DNA of 64,000 nt from positions 34,382-98,381 of the forward strand of contig JAODND010000063.1 of NCBI GenBank assembly GCA_025465465.1. The letters are read 5' to 3'. Shown here in pieces: positions 1 to 7,841 of this stretch; the stretch's first letter is position 1; each line of letters starts with the position of its first letter. The stretch comes from Frankiales bacterium. Its GTDB lineage: Bacteria; Actinomycetota; Actinomycetes; Mycobacteriales; SCTD01. The notes under the pieces were generated by a model, which was given only the letters and a program-made list of their open reading frames with translations, was not told where the DNA came from and searched no databases. The position numbers were made by a program, and so were the translations under genes.

Positions 1-603
1 CTTTCCGGCCGGCAGAACCTCGAGGTGCTCGCCGGCATGGACGACGCCCCGGGCGACATCGCCGAGGTGCTCGAGCGGGTGGACCTGACCGATCGCGCCG
101 ACACCAAGGTCGGGGGCTGGTCGCTCGGCATGCGGCAACGGCTCGGGATCGCCGCCGGCCTGCTGCGACGTCCGCAGCTGCTCGTCCTCGACGAACCGGC
201 CAACGGGCTGGACCCGCTCGGGGCGCGGCAGCTGCGTGACGTCATCCGGGGCCTCGCAGCCGACGGGCTCACGGTGCTGCTCTGCAGCCACGACCTCACC
301 GAGGTCGACGTGCTGTGCAAGGACGTCACGGTCATGGCACGGGGCCGCGACGTGTGGCGCGGGCCGGTGGCCGGCCTGCGCGCGCGCCCAGGACGCTGCC
401 TGCTGACGACGAGCGACGACCCCCGGGCCCGCGCCCTCGCACCCGTGCCCCTCGACGAGTCGGAGACTGGGCTGTCGTTCGTCGCGACCACGGACATCGT
501 CGACGCCTACGTCCTCGCCCTGGCCGGCGCCGGCATCGCCGTCCGGTCCCTGGAGCGGGAGTCGCTGCCGCTCGAGCAGGCGCTGCGGGAGCTCGTCGCA
601 TGA
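1..603 (+). CDS. ABC transporter ATP-binding protein, C-terminal part
   Basis: ATPase subunit of an ABC transporter, cut by the window edge, so the N-terminus and Walker A are missing. The frame is open from base 1 and reads LSGRQNLEVLAG, the helical stretch that follows Walker A in export-type ATPases. A signature motif (WSLGMRQRLGIA), Walker B (LLVLDEPANGLDP) and H-loop (CSHDL) follow in order. LSxGM signatures are usual in bacitracin/multidrug-type ABC-2 exporters. The stop overlaps the permease start (ATGA), so the two are translationally coupled. The substrate cannot be read from the sequence. Confidence 0.93.
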   Translation, partial: LSGRQNLEVLAGMDDAPGDIAEVLERVDLTDRADTKVGGWSLGMRQRLGIAAGLLRRPQLLVLDEPANGLDPLGARQLRDVIRGLAADGLTVLLCSHDLTEVDVLCKDVTVMARGRDVWRGPVAGLRARPGRCLLTTSDDPRARALAPVPLDESETGLSFVATTDIVDAYVLALAGAGIAVRSLERESLPLEQALRELVA

Positions 604-1397
604 AGGTGCTGCGATGGGAGCTGGTCCGACTGCGCGCCCAGCAGCGGATCCGTGCCGCCTTCGCGCTGTGCCTGCTCGGTCCGCCGTTGCTTGCCCTGGT
701 CCTCGGGGCCCAGACCGGGCTGCCCAAGGACACGCTGTTCGGCCGGTACGTCAAGGAGTCCGGCTTCGCACTTCCCCTGCTGGTACTGGGTTTTGCCGGC
801 ACCTGGGTCCTCCCGCTGCTGACGAGTGTCGTCGCAGGTGACGTCTTCGCGACCGAGGACGGCCACGGCACCTGGCAGTCCCTGCTGACCCGCTCACGCA
901 CCCGCGCGGAGGTGTTCGCCGGCAAGGTCATGGCCGCAGCCCTGACGTCCGTCGCGCTGCTGTCGGTCACCACCCTCAGCAGCCTGGTCGCGGGACTCGC
1001 CCTCGCCGGTGACCGTCCGCTTCCCGGGCTGTCCGGCACGCCGCTGGGCCCGGGACGGGCGACCGCGCTCGTCGTGGCCAGCTGGGCCAGCGAGCTGCCG
1101 CCGTTGCTGGGGTTTGCGGCCGTGGCCGTGCTGCTGTCGATCTGGACCAGGAGCAGCCTCGCCGGCGTCGGTGGACCGCTGCTCCTCGGTCTGGTGATGC
1201 AGCTGCTCGCCCTGCTCGGGACCCTCGGCTCGGCCGCGAACGTGCTGCTCACCACGCCGTTCGCGGCCTGGCACGGACTCGTGCGCGCCGACCCCTACTT
1301 CGGCCCGCTCTGGCAGGGCGCCCTCGTCAGCCTCGCCTGGGCAGTGGCCTGCCTCGTGCCCGCCCGGCGGCTGCTTCTGACCCGGGACATCACGTGA
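600..1397 (+). CDS. ABC-2 type transporter permease
   Basis: Integral membrane partner of the preceding ATPase, 265 residues. The start is the ATG inside the ATGA overlap; the protein begins MKVLRWELVRLRAQQR, a short cytoplasmic head rich in Arg. About six hydrophobic segments follow (for example LCLLGPPLLALVLG, LPLLVLGFAGTWVLPLL, GPLLLGLVMQLLALLG), the usual ABC-2 layout. Its last codons overlap the lipoprotein start (GTGA). Export of an unknown lipid, drug or peptide is the likely role; this is inferred from the family only. Confidence 0.88.
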   Translation: MKVLRWELVRLRAQQRIRAAFALCLLGPPLLALVLGAQTGLPKDTLFGRYVKESGFALPLLVLGFAGTWVLPLLTSVVAGDVFATEDGHGTWQSLLTRSRTRAEVFAGKVMAAALTSVALLSVTTLSSLVAGLALAGDRPLPGLSGTPLGPGRATALVVASWASELPPLLGFAAVAVLLSIWTRSSLAGVGGPLLLGLVMQLLALLGTLGSAANVLLTTPFAAWHGLVRADPYFGPLWQGALVSLAWAVACLVPARRLLLTRDIT

Positions 1398-1810
1398 AGC
1401 GGATGCTGCTCGCCGTACCGCTCCTGTTGGTGAGCGGCTGCGCGACCCCGCTGACCCCGCAGCGAATGGCGCCGTCCTTCGTGCAGGTCTTCACCGGCCT
1501 GTACGCCGAGCAGCAGCGGCTGATCGGACGGGACCCGATCGCACCCGGCAGCCTGCACGCGCTCGCCTCCTGCGGACGCACCGGTCGCGATGTGGATGGG
1601 CCCGGTGAGGACTGGACCTGCAGCGTCCAGTACGTCGACCTGGCGACCGCGTCGGCACAGGTCTTCGAGCTGCAGGTGAAGCCGGACGGCTGCTGGAAGG
1701 CCGACGGGACGCCGGCGACCCAGCCGCCGCAGGTGGTGGATCCTGTGACCCTGATCGCGTCGCCCAACCCCCTCGTCGAGTTCGACGGCTGCCTCGACAC
1801 GAGCTGGTGA
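1394..1810 (+). CDS. Small lipoprotein co-encoded with ABC exporter
   Basis: Predicted secreted lipoprotein of 138 residues. The GTG start overlaps the permease stop (GTGA). The N-terminus MKRMLLAVPLLLVSGC is a short signal peptide ending in a lipobox (LVSGC), so Cys16 would carry the lipid. The mature part has three more Cys (in SCGRT, WTCSV and DGCW/DGCLD contexts) and no domain that I recognise. Position at the end of the ABC operon suggests an accessory role at the outer face of the membrane, but nothing in the sequence proves it. Confidence 0.8.
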   Translation: MKRMLLAVPLLLVSGCATPLTPQRMAPSFVQVFTGLYAEQQRLIGRDPIAPGSLHALASCGRTGRDVDGPGEDWTCSVQYVDLATASAQVFELQVKPDGCWKADGTPATQPPQVVDPVTLIASPNPLVEFDGCLDTSW

Positions 1811-1822
1811 GCGGTGGACGCG

Positions 1823-3232
1823 ATGCGTGAGGTGGAGACCAAGCTCGGCGTCCCCGACGGCTTCGTGCTCCCGCACCTCGTCGACATCGCGGGGGTCGAC
1901 CGGGTCGCGACGCGGGCCCTGCGGCTGCGTGCGACGTATTGGGACACCGAGGACCGGCGGCTCGCGCAGGGTGGTCTCACGCTGAGGCACCGCACCGGTG
2001 AGGGCCGGCCGAGGTGGACGCTGAAGACAGCCAGCTCCTCAGGTGCGGAGCTCGACCGCGAGGAGATCACCGTCGTGGCGGCGGGGACGCGCGTCCCGCC
2101 GGCGCTCGTCGACCTGCTCACTGCCCGGCTGCGCGGCGCCGAGCTGCACCCGCTTGCGCAGGTCCGCACCGCACGCAGCACGACGCTGGTCCTCGACGGC
2201 GACGGGCACGAGCTCGTGGAGGTCGTCGACGACCAGGTCACGGTCCTGCGCGCCGGCGAGCTCGTGGACGGCTGGCACGAGCTGGAGGTGGAGCAGCGGG
2301 CCGGCGGCGCGAAGGTCGGCAAGCGCGTGCTGGCAGCGCTCGTCGACGCCGGCGCGACCGACGTCGACCAGACGCCCAAGGGGATCCGTGCGGTCGGTCT
2401 GCCGAGCACCGCCGACCTGCCCGCCGCACCGGCGCTCCGCGCGGCCGGCGACCTCGTCCGGGCGTCGTTGGCGACCGGGCTCCGCGCCGTGGTCGAGCAC
2501 GACCTGGCGGTGCGGCGCGAGGTGCCGGACGGGGTGCACCAGCTCCGGGTCAGCTGTCGGCGGCTGCGCAGTGACCTGCGCACCTTCCGTGCCCTCGTCG
2601 ACGACCCGCGCGCCGTACCGCTCCGCGAGGAGCTCTCGTGGCTTGCCGACAGCCTCGGCGCGGCCCGGGACCTCGAGGTGCAGCGGGAGCGGCTGCACGA
2701 ACGGGCCCACGAGGGTGATGTGCTGGACGTGCGGCCCCTCGATGCGCTGCTCGCTGCCGAGCAGCACGCCGCCGAGGCGGCCGCGTTGGAGGCGCTGCGG
2801 TCGCCGAGGTATCTGGTGCTCCTCCAGCTGCTCCATGACGTTGCCGGCTCGGTGCAGCTCAGTGCGCTGGCCGAGGAGCCCGCGCGGGAGGTGCTGCCGG
2901 ACCTGGTGCACCACGCCGCGAGGCGTCTCGACCGGGCGGTGCGGAGACTCACCGCTGACGGCCCGGATGCCGACTGGCACCGGGCGCGCATCAAGGCCAA
3001 GCGGGCCCGCTATGCCGCCGAAGCAGCCGCGCCGGTGCTCGGCCGTCCGAGCAAGCGCGCGAAGCGCCTGCAGACCGAGCTCGGCGAGCACCAGGACGCC
3101 TCGGTCGCCGCCGCGCGCCTCGTCCTGCTCGCCGAGGCGCACCCCGAGCTGGGAGTGCTCGCCGGCCGGCTCGCCGAGCGCGAACGACAGGTCGTGCGGT
3201 CAGTCAGGCAGACCCTGCTCGCCCGTGCCTGA
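1823..3232 (+). CDS. CYTH and CHAD domain-containing protein
   Basis: Two-domain protein of about 469 residues. Residues 1-195 form a CYTH domain (triphosphate tunnel fold) with its N-terminal ExExK signature, here EVETK; CYTH enzymes act on triphosphates with divalent metal. From about residue 205 a CHAD domain follows: helical, His-rich, with HDLAVRREVPDGVHQLR and HRARIKAKRARYAAE; CHAD domains bind polyphosphate. CYTH-CHAD proteins are therefore linked to polyphosphate metabolism in the family literature. I place the start at the ATG at 1823 next to the CYTH motif; a GTG nine bases upstream is possible. Confidence 0.92.
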   Translation: MREVETKLGVPDGFVLPHLVDIAGVDRVATRALRLRATYWDTEDRRLAQGGLTLRHRTGEGRPRWTLKTASSSGAELDREEITVVAAGTRVPPALVDLLTARLRGAELHPLAQVRTARSTTLVLDGDGHELVEVVDDQVTVLRAGELVDGWHELEVEQRAGGAKVGKRVLAALVDAGATDVDQTPKGIRAVGLPSTADLPAAPALRAAGDLVRASLATGLRAVVEHDLAVRREVPDGVHQLRVSCRRLRSDLRTFRALVDDPRAVPLREELSWLADSLGAARDLEVQRERLHERAHEGDVLDVRPLDALLAAEQHAAEAAALEALRSPRYLVLLQLLHDVAGSVQLSALAEEPAREVLPDLVHHAARRLDRAVRRLTADGPDADWHRARIKAKRARYAAEAAAPVLGRPSKRAKRLQTELGEHQDASVAAARLVLLAEAHPELGVLAGRLAERERQVVRSVRQTLLARA

Positions 3233-3273
3233 ACCCTGACCCGCCCGCCTTCCTGCACTCTCGCGGAGCTGGG

Positions 3274-3477
3274 TCAGGCGTTGGCGGCGAGGGCGGTGCT
3301 CCACGGGGCCCAGTCGACGGGGGTGACGTCGGCGGAGTCGACCCAGCAGATGACGCCGTCGGCCAGCACCATCGACTGGTCCTCCCACCGGGCCAGGAGA
3401 AGCGCGTCGACCGTGCCGTCGAGGCAGACGTGCCGCGGTGGCTGGACGAGCTGGTAGGGCTCCCGGTGATCGTGCAT
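3274..3477 (-). CDS. Hypothetical small protein, 67 aa
   Basis: Short acidic soluble protein, not recognised. It begins MHDHREPYQLVQPPRH and is rich in Trp (four) and Asp, with a hydrophobic core (VDALLLARWEDQSMVLADG) that looks like beta strands. A CACAGT box lies six bases before the ATG, so a leaderless message is possible. It ends inside an inverted repeat (CTGACCC at 3235-3241 and GGGTCAG at 3269-3275) shared with the end of the CYTH-CHAD gene, a likely bidirectional terminator. Coding is judged from composition and context only. Confidence 0.6.
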   Translation of the reverse strand: MHDHREPYQLVQPPRHVCLDGTVDALLLARWEDQSMVLADGVICWVDSADVTPVDWAPWSTALAANA

Positions 3478-3516
3478 GCACTCACTGTGCGGGCCGCAGA
3501 TGACGCCGACGTGTCG

Positions 3517-4677
3517 TCAGACAGACGTTGCTGTGACGTCGGCTCCCGTGTCGTAGCGGCCGAGGTACGCGCTGAACCGCTCCCGCAGCGCCCCGGCGGT
3601 GACCCCGAAGTCGCTGAGGTCGTAGCGGTGCGTCCCGAAGCGGCCCTTCGGGTTGGCGTCGAGGTGCTCCTGCATCCCCTGCGCCGCCTCGGGCGAGAGC
3701 TCCTCGCCGAGGAACTCGTAGAGGCCGCGGACGCTCCCGACCGGGTCGGCCATCAGGTCGACGTAGCGGAGGTCGTGGACCGGGATCTCCGGTCGCGCAA
3801 ACCGGAACGCGTCGACGCGCTCGGTGCACGCGACGAGCACGTCGGTCCAGCGGCGGGCGATGTAGGCGCGGTGGTCGGCGTCGGTGAAGGTGCCCGACAG
3901 CGACGTGACGAGACTGAACGCGGAGGCCGCCACCTCGACCGGGTCCCGGTGCAGGTAGACCAGCCGGGCGTCCGGGTAGACGGCCGTCAGTGCCTCGAGC
4001 GCCAGGGCGTGATGCGGGGTCTTCAACGTCCACCGGCCGCGGACGCCGCCGGACTGCAGCACCTGCAGCGTCCGCAGGTGGTGCTGGTAGGCCGACAGCT
4101 GGTCTGCCTTCAGCAGCCACTCGCCGTATGCCGGCACGTTGGCGACGCTCTCCCAGAGCAGCGCCTTGAAGTCCGCCGCGAGCACGGTGATGCACTCGGT
4201 CGGGCCCTCGGGCTCCTCGTGATGGATGGTCTTGAACCCCGGGTTCATCGCGTCGAGCATCGACTGGGCGATGCGGTTGAGCTCCACGCGCTCGCCGGCG
4301 CGGTGGTCGTTCGGGGTCGACGGGGGAGCGCTGTCGCCGGCCTCCCAGGTGAGCAGCGCCCGGTTGCGCGGGTCGCGGTCGAGCAGGTTGCTCAGCAGCG
4401 TCGTCCCCGCCCGGAACAGCCCGATGACGAAGACCGGAGCCTCGATCACCTCGCCCGACGTGCCGTGAGTCTTGGCGTGGTCGACGACCTTGAGCCGGTT
4501 GGACAGGGACCCGACCACCTGTCCCGGCAGGGCGAGCGCACCGAGCTCGGACAGCTGGGCCTCGTGCGTGAGGCTGTCGCAGAGGACGTCGAGGCCCTCG
4601 CGATAGGCGTCGCCGCCGAAGTCGTCGAGCCCCGTCTGCTCGACCGCGGCGGCGACCAGGTCGTCCGCGCGGATCAT
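3517..4677 (-). CDS. Sulfotransferase family protein
   Basis: Predicted PAPS-dependent sulfotransferase of 386 residues (Sulfotransfer_3 type). The 5'-phosphosulfate loop is VIGLFRAGTTLLSNLL, near residue 85, where the usual form is GxPRSGTT; the 3'-phosphate site is YLHRDPVEVAAS near residue 230. The acceptor is unknown; related actinobacterial proteins act on lipids or small hydroxylated compounds. It overlaps the upstream oxidoreductase by four bases (ATGA), so the two are one operon and probably one pathway, controlled from the palindrome at 5705-5719. Confidence 0.88.
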   Translation of the reverse strand: MIRADDLVAAAVEQTGLDDFGGDAYREGLDVLCDSLTHEAQLSELGALALPGQVVGSLSNRLKVVDHAKTHGTSGEVIEAPVFVIGLFRAGTTLLSNLLDRDPRNRALLTWEAGDSAPPSTPNDHRAGERVELNRIAQSMLDAMNPGFKTIHHEEPEGPTECITVLAADFKALLWESVANVPAYGEWLLKADQLSAYQHHLRTLQVLQSGGVRGRWTLKTPHHALALEALTAVYPDARLVYLHRDPVEVAASAFSLVTSLSGTFTDADHRAYIARRWTDVLVACTERVDAFRFARPEIPVHDLRYVDLMADPVGSVRGLYEFLGEELSPEAAQGMQEHLDANPKGRFGTHRYDLSDFGVTAGALRERFSAYLGRYDTGADVTATSV

Positions 4678-5693
4678 CGGGACACCTCGACGACGGTGCG
4701 CCCACTGGTACGGCGGGCGGCGTGGTCGTCGAGGGCCGCGCCCACCTCGTCGAGGCCGATCACCCGGCCGACGACGGGCCTGACGCCCTTGGCCAGGACC
4801 GCGAGCAGGTCTGCGTGCACCTGCTGGCCGACGGCCGCCCCGAGCATGTTCAGGCCGAACTGCTTCATCAGCTCGTTGGGCTCGGCATAGGCGAGCAGCA
4901 CGCCGACGACGCTGAAGTTGCCCATCGACACCTTGCGCAGCGGTCGGCCGGTGAAGCCGCCGGAGGCGTCGTCGTTGAACCCGACCGGCAGGTAGCGGCC
5001 CTCCGCGGCGACGCAGGTCCAGGCGCTCTCGGTCGCATCGCCGCCGACGAGGTCGACGACGACCTCGGCGCCGCGACCACCGGTGTGTGCCATGACGGTG
5101 GCAAACAGGTCATCGCCGTGGGAGTCGATGGCGGTGGCCGCGCCGAGCTCGAGGCACAGCTTGCCCTTGTCGGGGCCGCCGGCCGCCGCGAGCACGGTCG
5201 CGCCGGCGGCGACGGCGAGCTGGACGAAGGCGGTGCCGACCGCGCTGGCCGCACCGAGCACGAGGACCGTCTCGCCGGGTTGCAGGTGCGCCCGTCGGTG
5301 CAGGGCGAGGTGTGCGACGTGGAACGGCAGCAGGAACGCGGTGGCCTCGACGTCGCTGAGGACCTCAGGGGCGGCGAACAGGCCGGACAGGGGCACGACG
5401 GCCTTCTCGGCGAGTCCGCCCATCGCCATGTTCGTGATGCCGACGACGCGCTGGCCGAGCCACTCCTCCGGGCCGGCCTCGACGATGCCGCACACGTCCA
5501 TGCCGAGGGTGAAGGGCGGCTGGGCCAGGACGGTCGCCACCCCGCCGCGAGCGCGCGCGACGTCACCGAAGTTGAGCGAGGCGGTGCTGACCCGCACCAG
5601 CACGCTGCCGTCGGGGAGCTCGGGCTCCGGGACGTCGACGGTGCGCACCACCGCGCCGGGCTCGCCGTGCTCGGTCACTTGTGCAGCTCGCAT
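4674..5693 (-). CDS. Zinc-independent MDR oxidoreductase (quinone oxidoreductase-like)
   Basis: NAD(P)H-dependent oxidoreductase of the medium-chain dehydrogenase/reductase superfamily, about 339 residues. It starts MRAAQVTEHGEPG, has the Rossmann loop VLVLGAASAVGTAFVQLAVAAG, and lacks the Cys cluster and catalytic zinc ligands of alcohol dehydrogenases, which fits the quinone/enone reductase branch. I chose the ATG at 5693, preceded by GGAG at five bases; GTG 5699 and TTG 5708 are alternatives. It heads a two-gene operon with the sulfotransferase and faces the TetR gene across a shared operator. Confidence 0.9.
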   Translation of the reverse strand: MRAAQVTEHGEPGAVVRTVDVPEPELPDGSVLVRVSTASLNFGDVARARGGVATVLAQPPFTLGMDVCGIVEAGPEEWLGQRVVGITNMAMGGLAEKAVVPLSGLFAAPEVLSDVEATAFLLPFHVAHLALHRRAHLQPGETVLVLGAASAVGTAFVQLAVAAGATVLAAAGGPDKGKLCLELGAATAIDSHGDDLFATVMAHTGGRGAEVVVDLVGGDATESAWTCVAAEGRYLPVGFNDDASGGFTGRPLRKVSMGNFSVVGVLLAYAEPNELMKQFGLNMLGAAVGQQVHADLLAVLAKGVRPVVGRVIGLDEVGAALDDHAARRTSGRTVVEVSR

Positions 5694-5700
5694 GATCACT

Positions 5701-5741
5701 CCGTCCAACAGGGTGTTGGGAAACTACAACGCAACGTGGGG
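5701..5741 (-). promoter_or_regulatory. Promoter/operator module A (TetR operator candidate)
   Basis: Read on the minus strand, this 41-bp block holds a -10-like TAGTTT (complement of 5721-5726) followed by a perfect inverted repeat CCAACA-CCC-TGTTGG (5705-5719). The palindrome covers the expected start point of the oxidoreductase transcript and lies just upstream of the TetR gene, the classical place for a TetR operator. The same block recurs, ungapped, at 6331-6371. Binding by the TetR protein encoded between them is inferred. Confidence 0.65.
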
Positions 5742-5758
5742 GACGTACAGTGCCTGGC

Positions 5759-6310
5759 GTGACCACCGTCCGGGCCGCCACCGTCGACCGCACCACGGTC
5801 GTCCGCGTGGCCGCCGACCTGGCCGACCGCGACGGCTGGCACTCGCTGACGCTTTCCGACGTGGCGAAGGAGCTGGGCCGGCACCCGAGCACGATGTACG
5901 GGCACGTCCCCAGCCTCGAGGCGCTGCGGCAGGGGATCGCCCTGCTGGCGATGGGCGAGCTCGCGGATCGGGTCTGGCGCTCGGTGCTCGGCAAGGTCGG
6001 TGGCGCTGCGCTCCAGGCGATCGCGGAGGAGTACCGCGACTTCGCCGAGGCCCATCCCGGTCGGACCGCGTCACTGTCGGCGGTGAGTCCCGAGACCCCC
6101 GGGTACGCCGAGCAGGCCGCCCGGCTGCACGAGCCCGTCAGGGTCACGTTCCTGTCCTTCGGGCTCGACGACGAGCAGGCCGCGGTGGCACACCGGGTGT
6201 TCGGGGCGACCATCGACGGCTTCGTCCGCACCGCCCACGGGCACGACATCACTCCGGCCGTGCAGGTCTTCGTGGCCGCGCTGGCGGCAGGGACCTGGCC
6301 GCTCGGCTGA
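5759..6310 (+). CDS. TetR family regulator with WHG-like C-terminal domain
   Basis: Transcriptional repressor of 183 residues. The N-terminal helix-turn-helix reads LTLSDVAKELGRHPSTMYGH (residues ~30-50); the C-terminal half resembles the TetR C-terminal WHG ligand domain (FGATIDGFVRTAHG). The start is GTG 5759, seven bases after a TACAGT box (5746-5751), consistent with a leaderless transcript; GTG 5750 would overlap that box. Flanked on both sides by copies of the same operator-like module, it probably controls the MDR/sulfotransferase operon, itself and the LIV operon downstream. Confidence 0.9.
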   Translation: MTTVRAATVDRTTVVRVAADLADRDGWHSLTLSDVAKELGRHPSTMYGHVPSLEALRQGIALLAMGELADRVWRSVLGKVGGAALQAIAEEYRDFAEAHPGRTASLSAVSPETPGYAEQAARLHEPVRVTFLSFGLDDEQAAVAHRVFGATIDGFVRTAHGHDITPAVQVFVAALAAGTWPLG

Positions 6311-6330
6311 GTTGCGAGGGCGTTGCCACG

Positions 6331-6371
6331 CCCCACAGGTAGTTGTACCTTCCCCACACCCTGTTGGTCCG
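6331..6371 (+). promoter_or_regulatory. Promoter/operator module B, copy of module A
   Basis: Ungapped copy of the 41-bp block at 5701-5741 in reverse orientation; by eye 31 of 41 positions agree. It keeps the -10-like box as TACCTT (6346-6351) and the operator as CCCACA-CCC-TGTTGG (6353-6367), one change from perfect. It sits just upstream of the LIV binding-protein gene, whose ribosome site is at 6396-6400. It is likely the promoter of the operon 6408-10934 under the same TetR protein. Confidence 0.62.
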
Positions 6372-6407
6372 TCTTGGACCGATTCGGGCGGTTGTGGAGG
6401 TCACCCA

Positions 6408-7841
6408 GTGCCTGCTGCTCGCCGCTCCCGGGCCCTGCTCGGGGTGCTCGCGGTCTCCGTCTTGCTGGTCGCGTGCGGCAACCGCTCGGACGCGACCCTG
6501 CGCCAGCGCGCCGCGCAGGCCCAGCTCTACCGCGGGGACGGCGCAGCCGGCTCGGCCCCCCAGTCCGGCGCGATCGGGGGCCTGCCGACGTCTGGTCCGC
6601 AGGCGACGACCGGTCCCCAGGGGTCGACCGTGGTGCCCGGGTCGCAGGCGTCCACTGCCGCCGGTCCGTCCGCGGTCGCGGCGCCACTTCCCGCCGGCGG
6701 CAACGGAGGAGCGACTGCCGTCGGGGTCACTGGCGACAGCATCACGGTCGGCAACGTCTCCGACCTCTCCGGCCCGGTGCCCGGCATCTTCCAGGGCGCG
6801 GTGGTCGGCACGCAGGCCTACTTCGCAAAGGTCAACAGCGAGGGCGGGGTGTTCGGCCGGCAGCTCAAGCTCGCCATCGGCGACGGCCAGCTCGACTGCA
6901 GCCGCAACAAGGCGGTCACGGCCGATCTCGCACCGAGGGTGTTCGCCTTCGTCGGGTCCTTCTCGCTCTACGACGACTGCGGGTCGGACATCATCGGTGC
7001 CAAGCCCGGGCTGCCCGACGTGCACTCGGCGATCGGCACCAAGACGCAGAAGCTCGCGAACAACTTCAGCTTCGCGCCGATGGGACGTGGCTGGCGGACC
7101 GGTCCGCTGGCGTACTACCGCAAGACGTTCGGCACGAAGTGGCAGCACATCGGCGCGATCTACGCCAACGTCGGCGGCAGCCCTGCCATCTGGGCAGGGG
7201 TGAAGACGGCGATCGAGCACGAGGGCGGCAAGGTCGTCAGCGAGTACGGCTACGGACCCGCCGACACCGACTTCACGTCGACCATCATCCGGATGCGCAA
7301 CGACGGCGTGCAGATGATCTACAACACGGCGGTCGACGGTGCGTATGGCGCGCGGTTCGTCAACGCCGCGCGGTCGCAGCAGGTCCCGTGGCCGATCGTC
7401 TTCGGCGGCGGCGCCTATGACAAGACGTTCCTGGCTCAGGCGGGTGCCAACGCCAACGGCGTCTGGAACGACGCGCAGTATGCGCTGTTCTTCAACAGCT
7501 CTGACGCGGCGAACATCCCTGCCGTCAAGGACTTCCAGTACTGGACCGACGTGGTCGGCAAGGATCAGACCAAGGACTTGTACGAGGTGTACGGCTGGGC
7601 GTCGGCTGCTCTCTACGTGCAGGCGCTCAAGGCTGCCGGCCCACAGCTCACCCAGGCCAAGCTGCTCACGGCGCTCCGCGCGATCACGCGCTTCGACGCG
7701 GGCGGCCTGGTGGCTGTGGCGAACCCCGCGCAGAAGCGGCCGGCGACGTGCTGGGTGCTCGCCAAGGTGGTCAACGGCAGCTACCAGCGGCTCGACTCAC
7801 CCGCCAGTGCGTTCAGGTGCGACGGTGGCTACTTCCCATGA
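6408..7841 (+). CDS. ABC transporter substrate-binding lipoprotein, LIV family
   Basis: Extracellular ligand-binding lipoprotein of 477 residues for an ABC importer. Start is GTG 6408 with GGAGG at 6396-6400. Signal peptide ends in lipobox LVACG (Cys about residue 22). A Gly/Ser/Thr/Pro-rich linker of about 70 residues tethers the periplasmic-binding type I domain, which begins GDSITVGNVSDLSGPVPG, as in branched-chain amino acid receptors. Substrate is unknown; the TetR/MDR context hints at something other than amino acids. Its stop overlaps the permease start (ATGA). Confidence 0.92.
   Translation: MPAARRSRALLGVLAVSVLLVACGNRSDATLRQRAAQAQLYRGDGAAGSAPQSGAIGGLPTSGPQATTGPQGSTVVPGSQASTAAGPSAVAAPLPAGGNGGATAVGVTGDSITVGNVSDLSGPVPGIFQGAVVGTQAYFAKVNSEGGVFGRQLKLAIGDGQLDCSRNKAVTADLAPRVFAFVGSFSLYDDCGSDIIGAKPGLPDVHSAIGTKTQKLANNFSFAPMGRGWRTGPLAYYRKTFGTKWQHIGAIYANVGGSPAIWAGVKTAIEHEGGKVVSEYGYGPADTDFTSTIIRMRNDGVQMIYNTAVDGAYGARFVNAARSQQVPWPIVFGGGAYDKTFLAQAGANANGVWNDAQYALFFNSSDAANIPAVKDFQYWTDVVGKDQTKDLYEVYGWASAALYVQALKAAGPQLTQAKLLTALRAITRFDAGGLVAVANPAQKRPATCWVLAKVVNGSYQRLDSPASAFRCDGGYFP

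Noticed and set aside
1390..3000. Very long minus-strand open frames opposite the lipoprotein and CYTH-CHAD genes
   Set aside because: Ser/Arg/Thr-rich translation typical of antisense reading in GC-rich DNA; the plus strand carries clear domains.
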